64,000 nucleotides of DNA, from positions 434,001 to 498,000 of the forward strand of contig NZ_JTDB02000002.1 in assembly GCF_000785435.2 (NCBI RefSeq), given 5' to 3'. Below the pieces are notes generated by a model. The model had not been told where the DNA came from and did no database searches. It saw only the letters and a list, made by a program, of their open reading frames with translations. The DNA comes from Paraburkholderia sacchari (GTDB taxonomy: Bacteria; Pseudomonadota; Gammaproteobacteria; Burkholderiales; Burkholderiaceae). Positions 37,672-47,435 of this stretch are shown here, in pieces (position 1 is the first letter of the stretch; each line of letters opens with the position of its first letter). The position numbers were made by a program, and so were the translations under genes.

Positions 37672-37704
37672 AAACCCCGCGCGGCTTGCGGCCGGGCGGG
37701 GTTC
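37672..37704 (-). terminator. Terminator downstream of the DUF3567 gene
   Basis: On the minus strand an eight-base stem AACCCCGC/GCGGGGTT with GC-rich inner pairs, followed by TTTTCATTTTC. It separates the DUF3567 gene from the metH operon. Confidence 0.75.
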
Positions 37705-37843
37705 CCTGAGCGGGGTGTTGCCTGTATTGCGGTTGAGGGCGCTATGTGTTGCCAGGGTGTTGCATGAGCGTGGGCGCCGTGTGTTTGACTGCGGGTCTAA
37801 TCGCGGGCGTGAGCACTGGAACTGCGACGCGAAGCGGGCAGCG

Positions 37844-38101
37844 TCAGTGAAGCACGACCGGTTGTTGCATGAGGCTGTCGAACTGTCCGAGGAATTCGTC
37901 CACCTCGTCGAGCGACTGCTCCTCGTCCATCAGCTTTTGCACGTCTTCGCGAAACCGCGCGGCCATCGCGCCGTCAATAAAAATCTCACGCCGCGCATTT
38001 TTGTCGACGATCTCATAGCCTCCCGAGCACATGGCGATATGGCCATCCTGCGGGGGGAATTCGACGACGCAATAGTTGGGACTGTTGTAGATCATTTGCA
38101 T
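37844..38101 (-). CDS. DUF3567 family protein
   Basis: An 85-residue protein of the Burkholderiales-specific DUF3567 family; function unknown. The sequence MQMIYNSPNYCVVEFPPQDGH...SGGYEIVDKNARREIFIDGAMAARFREDVQKLMDEEQSLDEVDEFLGQFD has a beta N-terminal half and an acidic helical C-terminal half. AGGAG lies upstream (complement of 38108-38112). It is a single gene with its own terminator at 37672. Confidence 0.88.
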   Translation of the reverse strand: MQMIYNSPNYCVVEFPPQDGHIAMCSGGYEIVDKNARREIFIDGAMAARFREDVQKLMDEEQSLDEVDEFLGQFDSLMQQPVVLH

Positions 38102-38266
38102 GGCGACACTCCTTTTTCCTGTGCTCCCTCACTGCTTGTACCGATACATGGAGCGTTCGTTCGGGAATTCAAGGGGTGGGTCCCACATCACCTCTTTATC
38201 CGATTGCCTTTCCTGGTTCCGCCTTTTTTTCTCCTTTCTCAGGGTGCAACAAACCGGGCGCATCAT

Positions 38267-39094
38267 TTAGACATGCTGCCCAAGAAACGTTTCGAGCAGG
38301 GCTGCGAAACTGTGACATTCCTCTACAGGGGCCAGATGTGCGGCATCGAGCATTTCGAAGCGCGCACCGGGTATGGCTTGCGCCAGTGTTTCAGTCAAAG
38401 CGGGTGGCGTGCCCGTATCGTGGCGTCCTGCCACGGCCAGCGTGGGCACGCGCAACTGCGCCAGTCGTTCATGAACATCGAAATCGCGTAGCGCTTCGCA
38501 TGCGCGCGCGTAACCTTCGGCAGGTGTGCGTAATAAAACGTCACATATTTGTGCGGCGGTATCGCGATGCGTGAGACGAAAGCCCGCGGTCAGCCAGCGC
38601 GCCATGGTCGTGTCGGCGAGCGCGCTTAGACCTTCGCGGCGAACCAGCGCAGCGCGTTCGTCCCATGCCGGGCGAGCTTCAGGCGCGGTGCGGCTCGCGG
38701 TATCGCAGAGCGTGAGCGAGCGTGCACGCGAGTTCGCGGGCGTTTGTGCGTCGGACTGGGTGCCGGGTGTCGTATGGTCGAGCGCGAACTGCTGCGCGAT
38801 CATGCCGCCCATCGACATGCCGACGAGATGTGTCTTCTCGATGCCTTGTGCGTCGAGCAGCGCGGCGAGGTCGTCAGCGAGTTCGCGAAAGCCGAAAGCC
38901 TCGCGCGAGACGGCGCTCGCGCCATGGCCGCGCACGTCGTAGCGCAGCACGCTATAGCGGTGCCGGAAATGGCCCGCGAGGGTGTCCCATACGGTGAGGT
39001 CGCCGCCGAGCTGATGAATGAACGTCAATGCGGGGCCGCCGCTGCGGTCTTCGAAGACGTAGCGCGTATCGATGCCGTTGACAGTCGCTTGCAT
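38267..39094 (-). CDS. Alpha/beta hydrolase, 3-oxoadipate enol-lactonase-like
   Basis: A 275-residue alpha/beta hydrolase resembling PcaD. The oxyanion segment FIHQLGGDLTVWDTLAGHF is followed by YDVRGHGAS, nucleophile Ser94 in VGMSMGGMIAQ, acid Asp in AGRHDTGTPP and His in DAAHLAPVE. PcaD hydrolyses 3-oxoadipate enol-lactone in the beta-ketoadipate pathway. No other pca genes adjoin, so the true substrate is uncertain. A roughly 15-residue insertion (HTTPGTQSDAQTPANSRAR) after the nucleophile helix is unusual for the family. Confidence 0.83.
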   Translation of the reverse strand: MQATVNGIDTRYVFEDRSGGPALTFIHQLGGDLTVWDTLAGHFRHRYSVLRYDVRGHGASAVSREAFGFRELADDLAALLDAQGIEKTHLVGMSMGGMIAQQFALDHTTPGTQSDAQTPANSRARSLTLCDTASRTAPEARPAWDERAALVRREGLSALADTTMARWLTAGFRLTHRDTAAQICDVLLRTPAEGYARACEALRDFDVHERLAQLRVPTLAVAGRHDTGTPPALTETLAQAIPGARFEMLDAAHLAPVEECHSFAALLETFLGQHV

Positions 39095-39470
39095 GCGTTC
39101 CTCCTTGACCTCGGGGTCGGGAGTCCAGCCGATTGCGAGTCCCTGCGTGAACGTCGTTGCCGTGTTGCGGACGCTGCGTACGAAAGATGCGCGGGCGTGG
39201 CGGCGTTCGTGGCGCTAACCGTGTTGCATCGTCATGTGCTGCTGTCCGGCTGCACGCTGTCTCGCTGTAACTCGTGGCGGGCGCGTCAGCGGATGGATTC
39301 GAAGCTTTTCCTCAGTGGATTCGTCTAGTCGTTCTGTACCGCCCGCGGCATTTCGCCATGGGCGCTTCGACGATTTTCAGTATGCGCCATTTCGCGCAAA
39401 CGTGTGGGCAGATGGGCCGGTGTCGTCGCGTATGAGCGACTTTGTTGGGCGTTTGTGTGTGGCAGGGCGC
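39095..39470. other. Intergenic region, no gene seen
   Basis: A 376-bp gap between two leftward genes. It should contain the promoter of the enol-lactonase-like hydrolase. Open frames crossing it are continuations of shadows with no family features. No strong hairpin-plus-T-run was found. Confidence 0.5.
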
Positions 39471-40925
39471 TCAGGGGTGCATGGGCGCGTCGGCGGCCGG
39501 CAGCGGCGTCGTGTCTTGCGTGGCCGGCGGCGCGGCGGGTGGTGGCGTCGATGGCGCTGCCGGCTGCGTGGATTGTTGTGCCGCCGGCGACGAAGGCGTG
39601 AGCGCAGGCGCTGCGGACGGCGATGCAGCGCCCGGCGTGCCGCCGTTCGGGGTGGCCGGAGCCGCTTCCTCCGTCGCCGCGGGGGAGGTTGCGGCGCTGG
39701 TTGGCATGTTTTGTTTTGTATCGTCCGTGGTTGTGTTCGCTGGGCCGCTTGCTGCGCCGCTTATCGCGCCATTCGCGGGCGGCACGCTGAGCGCGCCGCG
39801 CCACAACAGTTCGATCTGCGTGCCGTTCGGTTCGGTCTGCACGAGCCGTACCGGCAGCCAGCCGAGCGCGGGCGCGAGCCACACGTCGATGCGGCGCTTG
39901 TCGCCCTCGTGGCGCGGCAGCCGCATGAAGTGGCGCGCCGTGACCACGCCGTGGTCTGTGCTGACCGTTTCGTCGCCGATGGTGGCGATGGGCCAGGCTT
40001 CGCCACTGTTGTTGTCGGCCACGTAGAACTCGCGCGTGACGCCGGGCTTGTAGGCGTCGGGGGCGCCGCGCACGAGGCTTGCGAGCTGCATCACCATGCT
40101 GAAGCGGTCCTGCGCGCCGTCGGGCAACGCGAGCGAATTCGGCGTGCGCGTAAAAACGATCTGCTTTTCTTCGCGATTGAAGATCGTGAAGTTGTCGAGG
40201 CGGTTGCCGCGCTTTTCGATGTACTGCTCGGGCGCGAGGCCGAACGCATCCACATGGCCGCGGCTCGTCCAGCTGAACGTGCCGACGAAGGGCAGCGGCA
40301 CCGCCACCACGATCTCGTAGCGCTTGCCATCGCTTTTCCAGTGGATCGTGCCGGGCTGATTGCGTGCGCCGTTAAAGAACGTGTCGTATTGAAGATCGCC
40401 CGAAGGCGGCACCGAGAACTTCACGCCGGGCGACGCTTCGCCGGGCGAGGCCTGCTCTGCCTGGGCGGCGGGATTGCTGCCGTTGCCGTTCGCGGCGGCC
40501 GCGCCACTTGCGGCATTCGCGGCGCTTTCCGCTGCGCTTTCTGTGGCAGGGCTCGACGCGGCTTGCGGCGCTTCGGGCGCGGCGGCCGTCCTGGGATGCG
40601 GCGCAGGCGGCGTAATGGCATGCAGCGTGTGCGGCGGGCTCGTCGCGCGCTTCGGGCGCGCGGGCGCCGCGGGCTTGGGTTGTGCAGGAGCGGGCGTGGC
40701 GGGCCGCGCCTGCTGCGCGATGCGCTCGGTCTTGAGCAGCGTCACCTGCACGGGCACGCGCGCCGGAGCGAGCGGTGGCGGCGCGCCGTGATGACGCTCG
40801 AACCACTGCACCGCGACCCAGTGCAGCGCGCTCACCGCGACGAACGCGGCCGCCCAGCGCCACGCGCGCGAGCGGCGCGGCGGCGCGGGGCGATCGATCT
40901 GGCGGTTTGCGGTGGACGTGGACAT
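39471..40925 (-). CDS. DUF3108 domain-containing envelope protein
   Basis: A 484-residue protein. A basic N-terminus and one transmembrane helix (~residues 25-45, WRWAAAFVAVSALHWVAVQW) anchor it in the inner membrane. A Pro/Ala-rich linker (~46-160) leads to a DUF3108 beta-rich domain (~165-390: VPPSGDLQYDTFFNGARNQPGTIHWKSDGKRYEI...FREFYVADNNSGEAWPIATIGDETVSTDHGVVTARHFMRLPRH). The C-terminal ~90 residues are Ala/Pro/Thr-rich and likely disordered. The family has a LolA/lipoprotein-carrier-like fold and unknown function at the periplasmic face. Confidence 0.85.
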   Translation of the reverse strand: MSTSTANRQIDRPAPPRRSRAWRWAAAFVAVSALHWVAVQWFERHHGAPPPLAPARVPVQVTLLKTERIAQQARPATPAPAQPKPAAPARPKRATSPPHTLHAITPPAPHPRTAAAPEAPQAASSPATESAAESAANAASGAAAANGNGSNPAAQAEQASPGEASPGVKFSVPPSGDLQYDTFFNGARNQPGTIHWKSDGKRYEIVVAVPLPFVGTFSWTSRGHVDAFGLAPEQYIEKRGNRLDNFTIFNREEKQIVFTRTPNSLALPDGAQDRFSMVMQLASLVRGAPDAYKPGVTREFYVADNNSGEAWPIATIGDETVSTDHGVVTARHFMRLPRHEGDKRRIDVWLAPALGWLPVRLVQTEPNGTQIELLWRGALSVPPANGAISGAASGPANTTTDDTKQNMPTSAATSPAATEEAAPATPNGGTPGAASPSAAPALTPSSPAAQQSTQPAAPSTPPPAAPPATQDTTPLPAADAPMHP

Positions 40926-41037
40926 TGGCTCAACCAGGACTGAAGGCGCTAGCGTGTAGAGAGGGCGATGACTGCGAACCCGCTACTGTGACACGGTACG
41001 CGCGCTGGCTGCAGAAAGCCTCGACCGCTTCGATCCT

Positions 41038-41946
41038 TCAACGTTCAACAGGGCTGTACCCCAATTCGTACGAGAGCTTCTGCGCGCACGCGCGCAACGC
41101 GGTATCGACAACGCCATTCCAGGCAATGTCGAACGCGCCTTCGTGGCCGAGCGCGATGAGCCCGAGCGCGAGGTCGCCCGTGGCATCGAAGACGGGCGTG
41201 CAGAACGCGTGGATGGTCGGCAGCAGCATGCCTTCCACGCGCGCGGCGCCATGCTCGCGCACTTCGGCCAACGCGCGCTCCAGTTCTTCGTTGGTGCGTG
41301 GCGTCGAGCCCGACGAGTAATGCTGCGCGCTGCCAAGCTCGCGCTCGATCATCGGCCCGGTCTTGCTGCGTGGCAGGTAGGCGGCGAACAGCAGCCCCGT
41401 GGCGGAGCCGAGCATGGGCATGACGTCGCCGAGCTTGAGCGAGGCCTTGGCCGGATGGCTCGATTCCATCCAGTGCACGACCGTCGGCCCCTGGTTGCCC
41501 CATACCGCGATGCCCACGGTGATATCGAGCGCGTCGCGCAGTTCGGCGAGCGCGATGCGTGCGAGCTTCACGCCGTCGACGCGCGCCAGGCGCGCGAGCC
41601 CGAGTTGCAGCGCGAAGCCGCCCAGTTCGTAGCGGCCCGAGAGCGGATCCTGCGCGACCACGCCAAGGCGCATGAAACTCACGAGATAGCGGTGCGCCTT
41701 CGCCGGGCTCATGCCCGCGCGCTGCGCGAGATCGCGCAGCATCATCGCGCGCGGTTCGTTGGTCAGGACTTCGAGCAGGCGGAAGCCCACTTCGATCGAC
41801 TGGATGCCCGAGCGCAGTTTCTCTTCGCCGGTGTCGGCGCTATCTTGTGCGTCGGCTGCATCGTCGAGGTCGATAGCGTCATCGGCGTGGGTTGCCGATG
41901 TGCTCGAGGAGCGGGCGGATCGGGTGGCTCGGGAAGACGGAGGCAT
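41038..41946 (-). CDS. IclR family transcriptional regulator
   Basis: A 302-residue IclR regulator. After ~45 Ser/Asp-rich residues comes the winged helix (GIQSIEVGFRLLEVLTNEPRAMMLRDLAQRAGMSPAKAHRYLVSFMRLGVV) and the effector domain (IAVWGNQGPTVVHWMESSHP...GLLFAAYLP). ATG 41946 is chosen. ATG 42033 is in frame, has GGTGA upstream and would add 29 residues, but its coding would run across a 10-bp tandem repeat, so it is uncertain. The gene is divergent from the FAH hydrolase gene and is its likely regulator, perhaps sensing an aromatic-pathway intermediate. Confidence 0.88.
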   Translation of the reverse strand: MPPSSRATRSARSSSTSATHADDAIDLDDAADAQDSADTGEEKLRSGIQSIEVGFRLLEVLTNEPRAMMLRDLAQRAGMSPAKAHRYLVSFMRLGVVAQDPLSGRYELGGFALQLGLARLARVDGVKLARIALAELRDALDITVGIAVWGNQGPTVVHWMESSHPAKASLKLGDVMPMLGSATGLLFAAYLPRSKTGPMIERELGSAQHYSSGSTPRTNEELERALAEVREHGAARVEGMLLPTIHAFCTPVFDATGDLALGLIALGHEGAFDIAWNGVVDTALRACAQKLSYELGYSPVER

Positions 41947-41990
41947 GAAGTTGTTCGGGTCGTGGTGTTCGAAATCCAGTGCGCGGTCCC

Positions 41991-42030
41991 GCTTGGTCCC
42001 GCTTGGGCACGCTTGGGCACGCTTGGGCCG
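41991..42030. repeat. 10-bp tandem repeat, four copies, between the IclR and FAH genes
   Basis: Units GCTTGGTCCC, GCTTGGGCAC, GCTTGGGCAC and GCTTGGGCCG in succession. The last carries TTGGGC (42023-42028), which could be a -35 element for TAGAAT at 42047-42052 (18-bp spacer) driving the FAH gene. Copy-number change would shift this promoter and, if the longer IclR start is used, the IclR frame. Confidence 0.7.
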
Positions 42031-42085
42031 CATCGATTCACCATCGTAGAATACATTTCCTCTATCGTCACCAACGCTCAACTCC

Positions 42086-43078
42086 ATGAAACTCGCCACG
42101 TTGAAGGACGGCACCCGCGACGGTCAGCTGATCGTCGTTTCCCGCGACCTGCGCAGCGCCGCCATTGCCGACGCGATCGCGCCCACGCTGCAGCGCGTGC
42201 TCGACGACTGGCGCTTCTACGCGCCGCAACTGCTCGATCTCTACGACACGCTCAACCACGGCCGCGCGCGCAACGCCTTCAGCTTCGACGCGCGCCAGTG
42301 CATGGCGCCGCTGCCGCGCGCCTACCAGTGGGCGGACGGCTCGTCCTATGTGAACCACGTCGAGCTCGTGCGCCGCGCGCGCGGTGCGCAAATGCCGCCC
42401 GAGTTCTGGACCGATCCGCTCATGTACCAGGGCGGCAGCGACGACTTCATCGGCCCGACCGACGACATCGTGTGCGCATCGGAAGCCTGGGGCATCGACT
42501 TCGAAGCTGAAGTGGCCGTCATCACCGGCGACGTGCCGATGGGCGCGAGCGCCGATGAAGCGCTCAGGGCCGTGCGACTCGTCGGGCTCGTGAACGATGT
42601 CTCGCTGCGCAATCTGATTCCCGCCGAACTCGCGAAGGGCTTCGGCTTTTTCCAGAGCAAGCCGGCCTCGTCGTTCGCGCCCGTGGTCGTGACGCCCGAC
42701 GAACTCGGCGAGCACTGGCGCGAAGGGCGCGTGCATCTGCCGATGCTGGTGTACTGGAACGGCAAGAAGGTCGGCCAGCCCGACGCGGGCACCGACATGG
42801 TGTTCCACTTCGGCCAGTTGATCGCGCACGCGGCGAAGACGCGAAATCTGCGCGCCGGGGCGATTGTCGGGTCGGGCACGGTCTCGAACAAGGATGCGAA
42901 GCGCGGCTACTGCTGCATCGCCGAGAAGCGCTGTCTCGAGACGATCGAGCATGGCGAGGCCCGCACCGAATTCATGAAGTTCGGCGACACCGTGAAGATC
43001 GAAATGCTCGACGAAGCGGGGCACTCGATTTTCGGCGCGATCGATCAGGCGGTGGCGCCGGGGGCTGAGTCCGCCTGA
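42086..43078 (+). CDS. Fumarylacetoacetate hydrolase (FAH) family protein
   Basis: A 330-residue FAH-superfamily metal-dependent C-C hydrolase or isomerase. N-terminal domain: MKLATLKDGTRDGQLIVVSRDL. Catalytic core: PPEFWTDPLMYQGGSDDFIGP, then the metal ligands in GIDFEAEVAVITGDVP (Glu-x-Glu) and VGLVNDVSLRN (Asp), followed by KGFGFFQSKPASSFAPVVVTPDEL. It may act on fumarylacetoacetate or a related beta-diketone; exact substrate unknown. It is divergent from an IclR regulator. The following LivK-type and enoyl-CoA hydratase genes are in the same direction and may belong to one catabolic unit. Confidence 0.9.
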   Translation: MKLATLKDGTRDGQLIVVSRDLRSAAIADAIAPTLQRVLDDWRFYAPQLLDLYDTLNHGRARNAFSFDARQCMAPLPRAYQWADGSSYVNHVELVRRARGAQMPPEFWTDPLMYQGGSDDFIGPTDDIVCASEAWGIDFEAEVAVITGDVPMGASADEALRAVRLVGLVNDVSLRNLIPAELAKGFGFFQSKPASSFAPVVVTPDELGEHWREGRVHLPMLVYWNGKKVGQPDAGTDMVFHFGQLIAHAAKTRNLRAGAIVGSGTVSNKDAKRGYCCIAEKRCLETIEHGEARTEFMKFGDTVKIEMLDEAGHSIFGAIDQAVAPGAESA

Positions 43079-43194
43079 GCTGTCTGGAAGGAATTAAGCG
43101 GGGGTTTAGCCTGATTCCGCGCGCCTCGCGTGCGGCTACACTGGCCCACTCGAAGCCGTACGCAGAATACGCTCGACAAACACAAGGAGACACC

Positions 43195-44394
43195 GTGAAG
43201 CCGCTTCACCCACGTCGCACACGTCGTTTCGCTGGTTCGCTCGCACTCCGGTTGGCTGCGCCATGCGCGGCGCTCGCCAGCCTTCTCGCCCCCACGCTCG
43301 CGCTCGCGCAAGTCAAGATCGGCCTCGTGCTCTCGCTCACCGGCCCGGCCGCTTCGCTCGGCATTCCCGAGCGCGACACCGTGGCCATGCTGCCCACCGA
43401 GATCGCGGGCCAGCAGGTTCGGTACATCGTGCTCGACGACGCCTCCGACACCACCCAGGCCGTGCAGGACACGAGAAAGCTGATCGACGAACAGCACGTG
43501 GACGTCATCATCGGTTCCTCGATTACGCCGAACACGCTCGCGATGCTCGACGTAATCGCGCAAAGCGAAACGCCCGCGATTTCGCTGGCGTCCTCGGCGA
43601 AGATCATCGAGCCCATGGACGACAAGCGCCACTGGATGTTCAAGACGCCGCAGACCGACGCGATGATGGCCGGCGCGATCGCCGAGCACGCGGCCGCGCA
43701 CAACGTGAAGACCATCGCCTACATCGGCCAGGCGGACGCGCTAGGCGAGGCTTTCTATGCCGAAGTCGCGAAAGCTACCCAGGCGCGCGGCATCAAGATT
43801 GTCGCGAGCGAGCGCTTCAATCGCACCGACCCGAGCGTGACAGGCCAGGCGCTGAAGATCGCCGCCGCGAAGCCCGACGCCGTCGTGGTGGGCGCGGCCG
43901 GCACGCCCGCCGCGCTGCCGCCCAAGGCGCTCAAGGAGCGCGGCTACAAGGGCCTCATCTATCACAATCACGGCGTGGGCAACCGCGACTTCCTGCGCGT
44001 GTGCGGCGCCGACTGCAACGGCACGTTCCTGCCCGCGAGCCCGGTGCTGGTCGCCTCGCAACTGCCCGAGGGCGAGCCGGCGCGGCGTCTCGCCCTCGAC
44101 TATATTTCGCGCTACGAAGCACAACACGGCGCCGGGTCGGTGTCGGCGTTCGGCGCTTATGCGTGGGACGCGGGCCTCGTGCTCGGCAGCGCGATTCCGG
44201 TTGCGCTCAAGTCCGCGGCGCCGGGCACGAAGGAGTTTCGTTACGCGCTGCGCGACGCCATCGAGTCGACGCGCGGCCTGCACACCACCAACGGCATCAT
44301 CAACATGAGCGTCACGGACCACCTGGGGCTCGACGCGCGTGCACGCGTGATGGTCGAGATCCAGGGCGGCAAATGGGTCTACCAGCCGCGTTGA
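43195..44394 (+). CDS. ABC transporter substrate-binding protein, branched-chain amino acid type (LivK-like)
   Basis: A 399-residue periplasmic binding protein (peripla_BP_6). GTG start after AAGGAG; signal peptide about 36 residues ([24 protein letters not shown]). The mature N-terminus [46 protein letters not shown] is typical of Liv/aromatic-acid-binding proteins. Partner permease and ATPase genes are absent here. Neighbouring FAH hydrolase and enoyl-CoA hydratase suggest uptake of an aromatic or branched acid, which is inference. Confidence 0.92.
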   Translation: MKPLHPRRTRRFAGSLALRLAAPCAALASLLAPTLALAQVKIGLVLSLTGPAASLGIPERDTVAMLPTEIAGQQVRYIVLDDASDTTQAVQDTRKLIDEQHVDVIIGSSITPNTLAMLDVIAQSETPAISLASSAKIIEPMDDKRHWMFKTPQTDAMMAGAIAEHAAAHNVKTIAYIGQADALGEAFYAEVAKATQARGIKIVASERFNRTDPSVTGQALKIAAAKPDAVVVGAAGTPAALPPKALKERGYKGLIYHNHGVGNRDFLRVCGADCNGTFLPASPVLVASQLPEGEPARRLALDYISRYEAQHGAGSVSAFGAYAWDAGLVLGSAIPVALKSAAPGTKEFRYALRDAIESTRGLHTTNGIINMSVTDHLGLDARARVMVEIQGGKWVYQPR

Positions 44395-44452
44395 TGGCGC
44401 CTTGATACCGCATCCCATGATTCTGCAATCCGAAACAATCGAGGAGCCGCCC

Positions 44453-45277
44453 ATGAACGATCCTTTTTACGCTAACTATCACGCGCTGCGCGTGCGGCGG
44501 CACGAGCACGGCATAGTCGAGATCGTGATGAGCGGCGAAGGCGCGAACAAGAGCGGCCTCGCCACCGCCGACGCGAACATGCATCGCGAACTCGCCGAAA
44601 TCTGGCGCGACGTCGATCGCGACCCCGATGCGCGCGTTGCCGTGATCCGCGGCGAGGGCAAGGGTTTTTCGGCGGGCGGCGACCTCGCGCTCGTCGAGGA
44701 CATGGCCACGCATTTCGACGTGCGTGCGCGCGTCTGGCGCGAGGCGCGCGACCTCGTCTACAACGTGATCAATTGCAGCAAGCCCATCGTTTCGGCGATG
44801 CATGGTCCGGCGGTGGGCGCGGGGCTCGTCGCGGGCCTGCTCGCCGATATCTCCATCGCGGCGAAGTCGGCGCGCATCATCGACGGGCACACGCGCCTTG
44901 GCGTGGCGGCGGGCGATCACGCGGCGATCGTCTGGCCGCTCCTGTGCGGCATGGCGAAGGCGAAGTACTACCTGCTGCTGTGCGAGCCGGTGAGCGGCGA
45001 GGAGGCCGAGCGCATCGGCCTCGTCTCGCTCGCCGTGGACGAGAACGATCTGCTGCCCAAGGCGTTCGAAGTCGCGAAGCGCCTCGCGAACGGTTCGCAA
45101 ACCGCGCTGCGCTGGACCAAGTACGCGCTCAACAACTGGCTGCGCCAGGCGGGACCGAATTTCGATACGTCGCTGGCGCTCGAATTCATGGGCTTTGCCG
45201 GACCCGACGTGCACGAAGGCGTGAAGTCGCTGCGCGAGCGGCGCGCACCGGAATTTCCGGGCGGCGATCCGTTCTAA
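44453..45277 (+). CDS. Enoyl-CoA hydratase/isomerase family protein
   Basis: A 274-residue crotonase-fold enzyme. The oxyanion segment [21 protein letters not shown] (about residues 62-82) and [49 protein letters not shown] are characteristic. The usual catalytic Glu positions are replaced by DHA, so hydratase versus another crotonase activity is open. ATG 44453 has GAGGAG upstream; an in-frame ATG at 44402 is less likely. It follows the LivK-type gene by 58 bp. Confidence 0.9.
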   Translation: MNDPFYANYHALRVRRHEHGIVEIVMSGEGANKSGLATADANMHRELAEIWRDVDRDPDARVAVIRGEGKGFSAGGDLALVEDMATHFDVRARVWREARDLVYNVINCSKPIVSAMHGPAVGAGLVAGLLADISIAAKSARIIDGHTRLGVAAGDHAAIVWPLLCGMAKAKYYLLLCEPVSGEEAERIGLVSLAVDENDLLPKAFEVAKRLANGSQTALRWTKYALNNWLRQAGPNFDTSLALEFMGFAGPDVHEGVKSLRERRAPEFPGGDPF

Positions 45278-45416
45278 CGGGACCGTGGCGGCGCGGTATG
45301 ATCGAAGCAGACCATCCGCGCTTCGCGCCGTGCGCAGCCAGACATGCCGCGCACCGCAAGCCGCAGCCCACACTGGCCGGTCCGCCGGGCCGCCAACATC
45401 GCGAGGGAGAATCCGC

Positions 45417-46139
45417 ATGACCGAATCCGCAGGCACCGTGCCGCCGTTCCCGGGCTTTCCCGGCTTTCCGCCCGCTGAAATGCTCGACCGCATGTGGGGG
45501 ATGATGCGCCTCACGCCGTTCGGCAGCGCCTTTCCCGGCAGCGAGCCGGGCGCGGCGCAGGGGCTCGGGCCATCGCTGTCGATGATGTCCGACATGATGA
45601 CGCCGCTCACCAACATCGAGGAGCTCGACAAGCGCATCACCGACCTGCGCGCCGTCGAGCAGTGGCTCAAGCTGAACCTGAGCATGTTGCAGTCCGCGAT
45701 CCAGGCGCTCGAAGTGCAGCGCGCGACGCTGTCCACGCTGCGTGCGTTTGGCACCTTCGCGCAGTCGCAGATGAGTCCGTCGAGCACCCACAGCGCGCCG
45801 GAACCCGAGCCGCGCGCGGCACGCGCGCAGCCAGGCGCCGAGTCCGCAGGGGCCGCCGGGGCTGGACAAGCCGCAGGCGCCGATGACACGACGCCGCCGC
45901 CGGGCTTCGACGCCTCGTCGTGGTGGAACCTGTTGCAGTCACAGTTCAATCAGCTCGCGCAGTTTGCGATGGCACAGCCCGCGGCGGCGGCTGAGGCGGT
46001 GCAGGCTGCCGCCGAAGCGGCCGCGCCGCCTGCGAAGCCGGCGGCCAAACGCAGCAGCAGTGGCAACAGCGGCGGCGGCAGCAGCGCGGGCAAGACGGCT
46101 GCGCGCGGCGCGAAGCGCCCGCCGGCGCAGCCCGAGTAA
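45417..46139 (+). CDS. phaM: PHA granule multifunctional regulatory protein PhaM
   Basis: A 240-residue PhaM-family protein. The N-terminal domain (residues 1-110) has GFPPAEMLDRMWGMMRL...MTPLTNIEELDKRITDLRAVEQWLKLNLSMLQSAIQALEVQRATLSTLRAFG. The C-terminal Ala/Lys/Ser-rich basic tail (PAKPAAKRSSSGNSGGG...KTAARGAKRPP) fits nonspecific DNA binding. In Ralstonia, PhaM activates PHA synthase PhaC1 and tethers granules to the nucleoid. Its presence indicates a PHB-producing organism. GAGGGAGA lies upstream of the ATG; a patatin-like gene follows at 78 bp. Confidence 0.9.
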   Translation: MTESAGTVPPFPGFPGFPPAEMLDRMWGMMRLTPFGSAFPGSEPGAAQGLGPSLSMMSDMMTPLTNIEELDKRITDLRAVEQWLKLNLSMLQSAIQALEVQRATLSTLRAFGTFAQSQMSPSSTHSAPEPEPRAARAQPGAESAGAAGAGQAAGADDTTPPPGFDASSWWNLLQSQFNQLAQFAMAQPAAAAEAVQAAAEAAAPPAKPAAKRSSSGNSGGGSSAGKTAARGAKRPPAQPE

Positions 46140-46217
46140 GACTGGGGCGTGACACGGTAAGGGCAGTCAACAGCTATTTCGTCCTGCGGGACAGAGCACA
46201 CGGGGAGCGTCGGCGTC

Positions 46218-47435
46218 ATGCGGCTTGCGCTCGTGATGATGGGCGGCGGAGCACGCGCGGCCTACCAGGCCGGCGCGCTGCGCGCGCTCGCGGAACTTGC
46301 CGAAGAGGCCGAGCCGTCGCGGCGCGCGATGCCGTTCACGGTGATCTGCGGCACCTCGGCGGGCGCGATCAACGCCACCTCCATCGCCAGCCATGCCGAT
46401 CACTTCCTGCATGGCGCCGAGCGTCTCGTCGAGATCTGGTCCTCGCTGAGCGCCGCCCAGGTGTATCGCACCGACGTGGCCGGCGTTGCCGCGGCGGGCG
46501 CGCGCTGGCTTACGGCGCTCATGTTCGGCTGGGCCACCTTCGGCCTCGCGGCGCGGCGCACGCCGCGCACGCTGTTCGACAACACGCCACTCGCACATTT
46601 TCTGGCGGACACGCTCAACTTCCACCGCATCGAGCAGATGCTCGACGAGCGCCTCCTGCACGCGCTTTCCGTGACGGCGCTCAGCTATTCGTCGGGGCGG
46701 CATCTGACTTTCTATCAGGCGAGCGAGCCGATCAGCGCGTGGCGGCGCGCGCAGCGCACGGCGCGCATGGTCGCGCTCACGCCTGCGCATCTGCTGGCTT
46801 CGGCGGCGATTCCCTATGTGTTCCCCGCCGTGCGCCTCGAACTCGACGGCCATCACGAATATTTCGGCGACGGCTCGATCCGCCAGATCGCGCCGCTTTC
46901 GCCGGCCATCCACTTCGGCGCGCAGCGCATCGTGGTGATCGGCGCGAACGCGAGCGCGCCCGAGGTGCCGGCCGCGCGTCCCGACATCGACGTTTATCCG
47001 ACGCTCGCGCAAATTGGCCAGCAGGTGCTCGCGAGCGTATTTCTCGACGCGCTGAGCGCCGATATCGAGCGCATCGAGCACGTGAACCGCATGGTGCTGC
47101 ACTTGCCGCACACGGTCGATCCGGAAAGCGGCTGGCGGCACATCGACGTGCTCGCGATCCGGCCGAGCGAGCGGATCGAGCTGGTTGCGGCGCGCCACTT
47201 GCATGAGTTGCCGCTCTCGGTGCGCATGCTGCTGGGCGCGGTGGGCGGCAATCGCGCGTCGGGCGCGGCGTTTGCGAGCTATCTGCTGTTCGAGAGCGCT
47301 TTTACCCAGGAGCTGATCGAACTCGGCTATCGCGATACGCTCGCCCAGCGCGAGATTCTCCTGGGATGGCTCAAGCAGTCGTCGGACTTGCCCGCAGGCG
47401 TGGTGCACGGGCACCCGGAGGCGCGCCGGAACTGA
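46218..47435 (+). CDS. Patatin-like phospholipase
   Basis: A 405-residue patatin-domain protein. The oxyanion loop MMGGGARAAYQAGALRAL (residues 7-24) and nucleophile Ser47 in ICGTSAGAINA form half of the Ser-Asp dyad. The Asp is in EYFGDGSIRQIAP (about residue 218). It probably deacylates membrane lipids in the cytoplasm or at the inner membrane; no signal peptide is visible. It follows phaM in the same direction; a functional link to PHB is not evident. Confidence 0.92.
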   Translation: MRLALVMMGGGARAAYQAGALRALAELAEEAEPSRRAMPFTVICGTSAGAINATSIASHADHFLHGAERLVEIWSSLSAAQVYRTDVAGVAAAGARWLTALMFGWATFGLAARRTPRTLFDNTPLAHFLADTLNFHRIEQMLDERLLHALSVTALSYSSGRHLTFYQASEPISAWRRAQRTARMVALTPAHLLASAAIPYVFPAVRLELDGHHEYFGDGSIRQIAPLSPAIHFGAQRIVVIGANASAPEVPAARPDIDVYPTLAQIGQQVLASVFLDALSADIERIEHVNRMVLHLPHTVDPESGWRHIDVLAIRPSERIELVAARHLHELPLSVRMLLGAVGGNRASGAAFASYLLFESAFTQELIELGYRDTLAQREILLGWLKQSSDLPAGVVHGHPEARRN

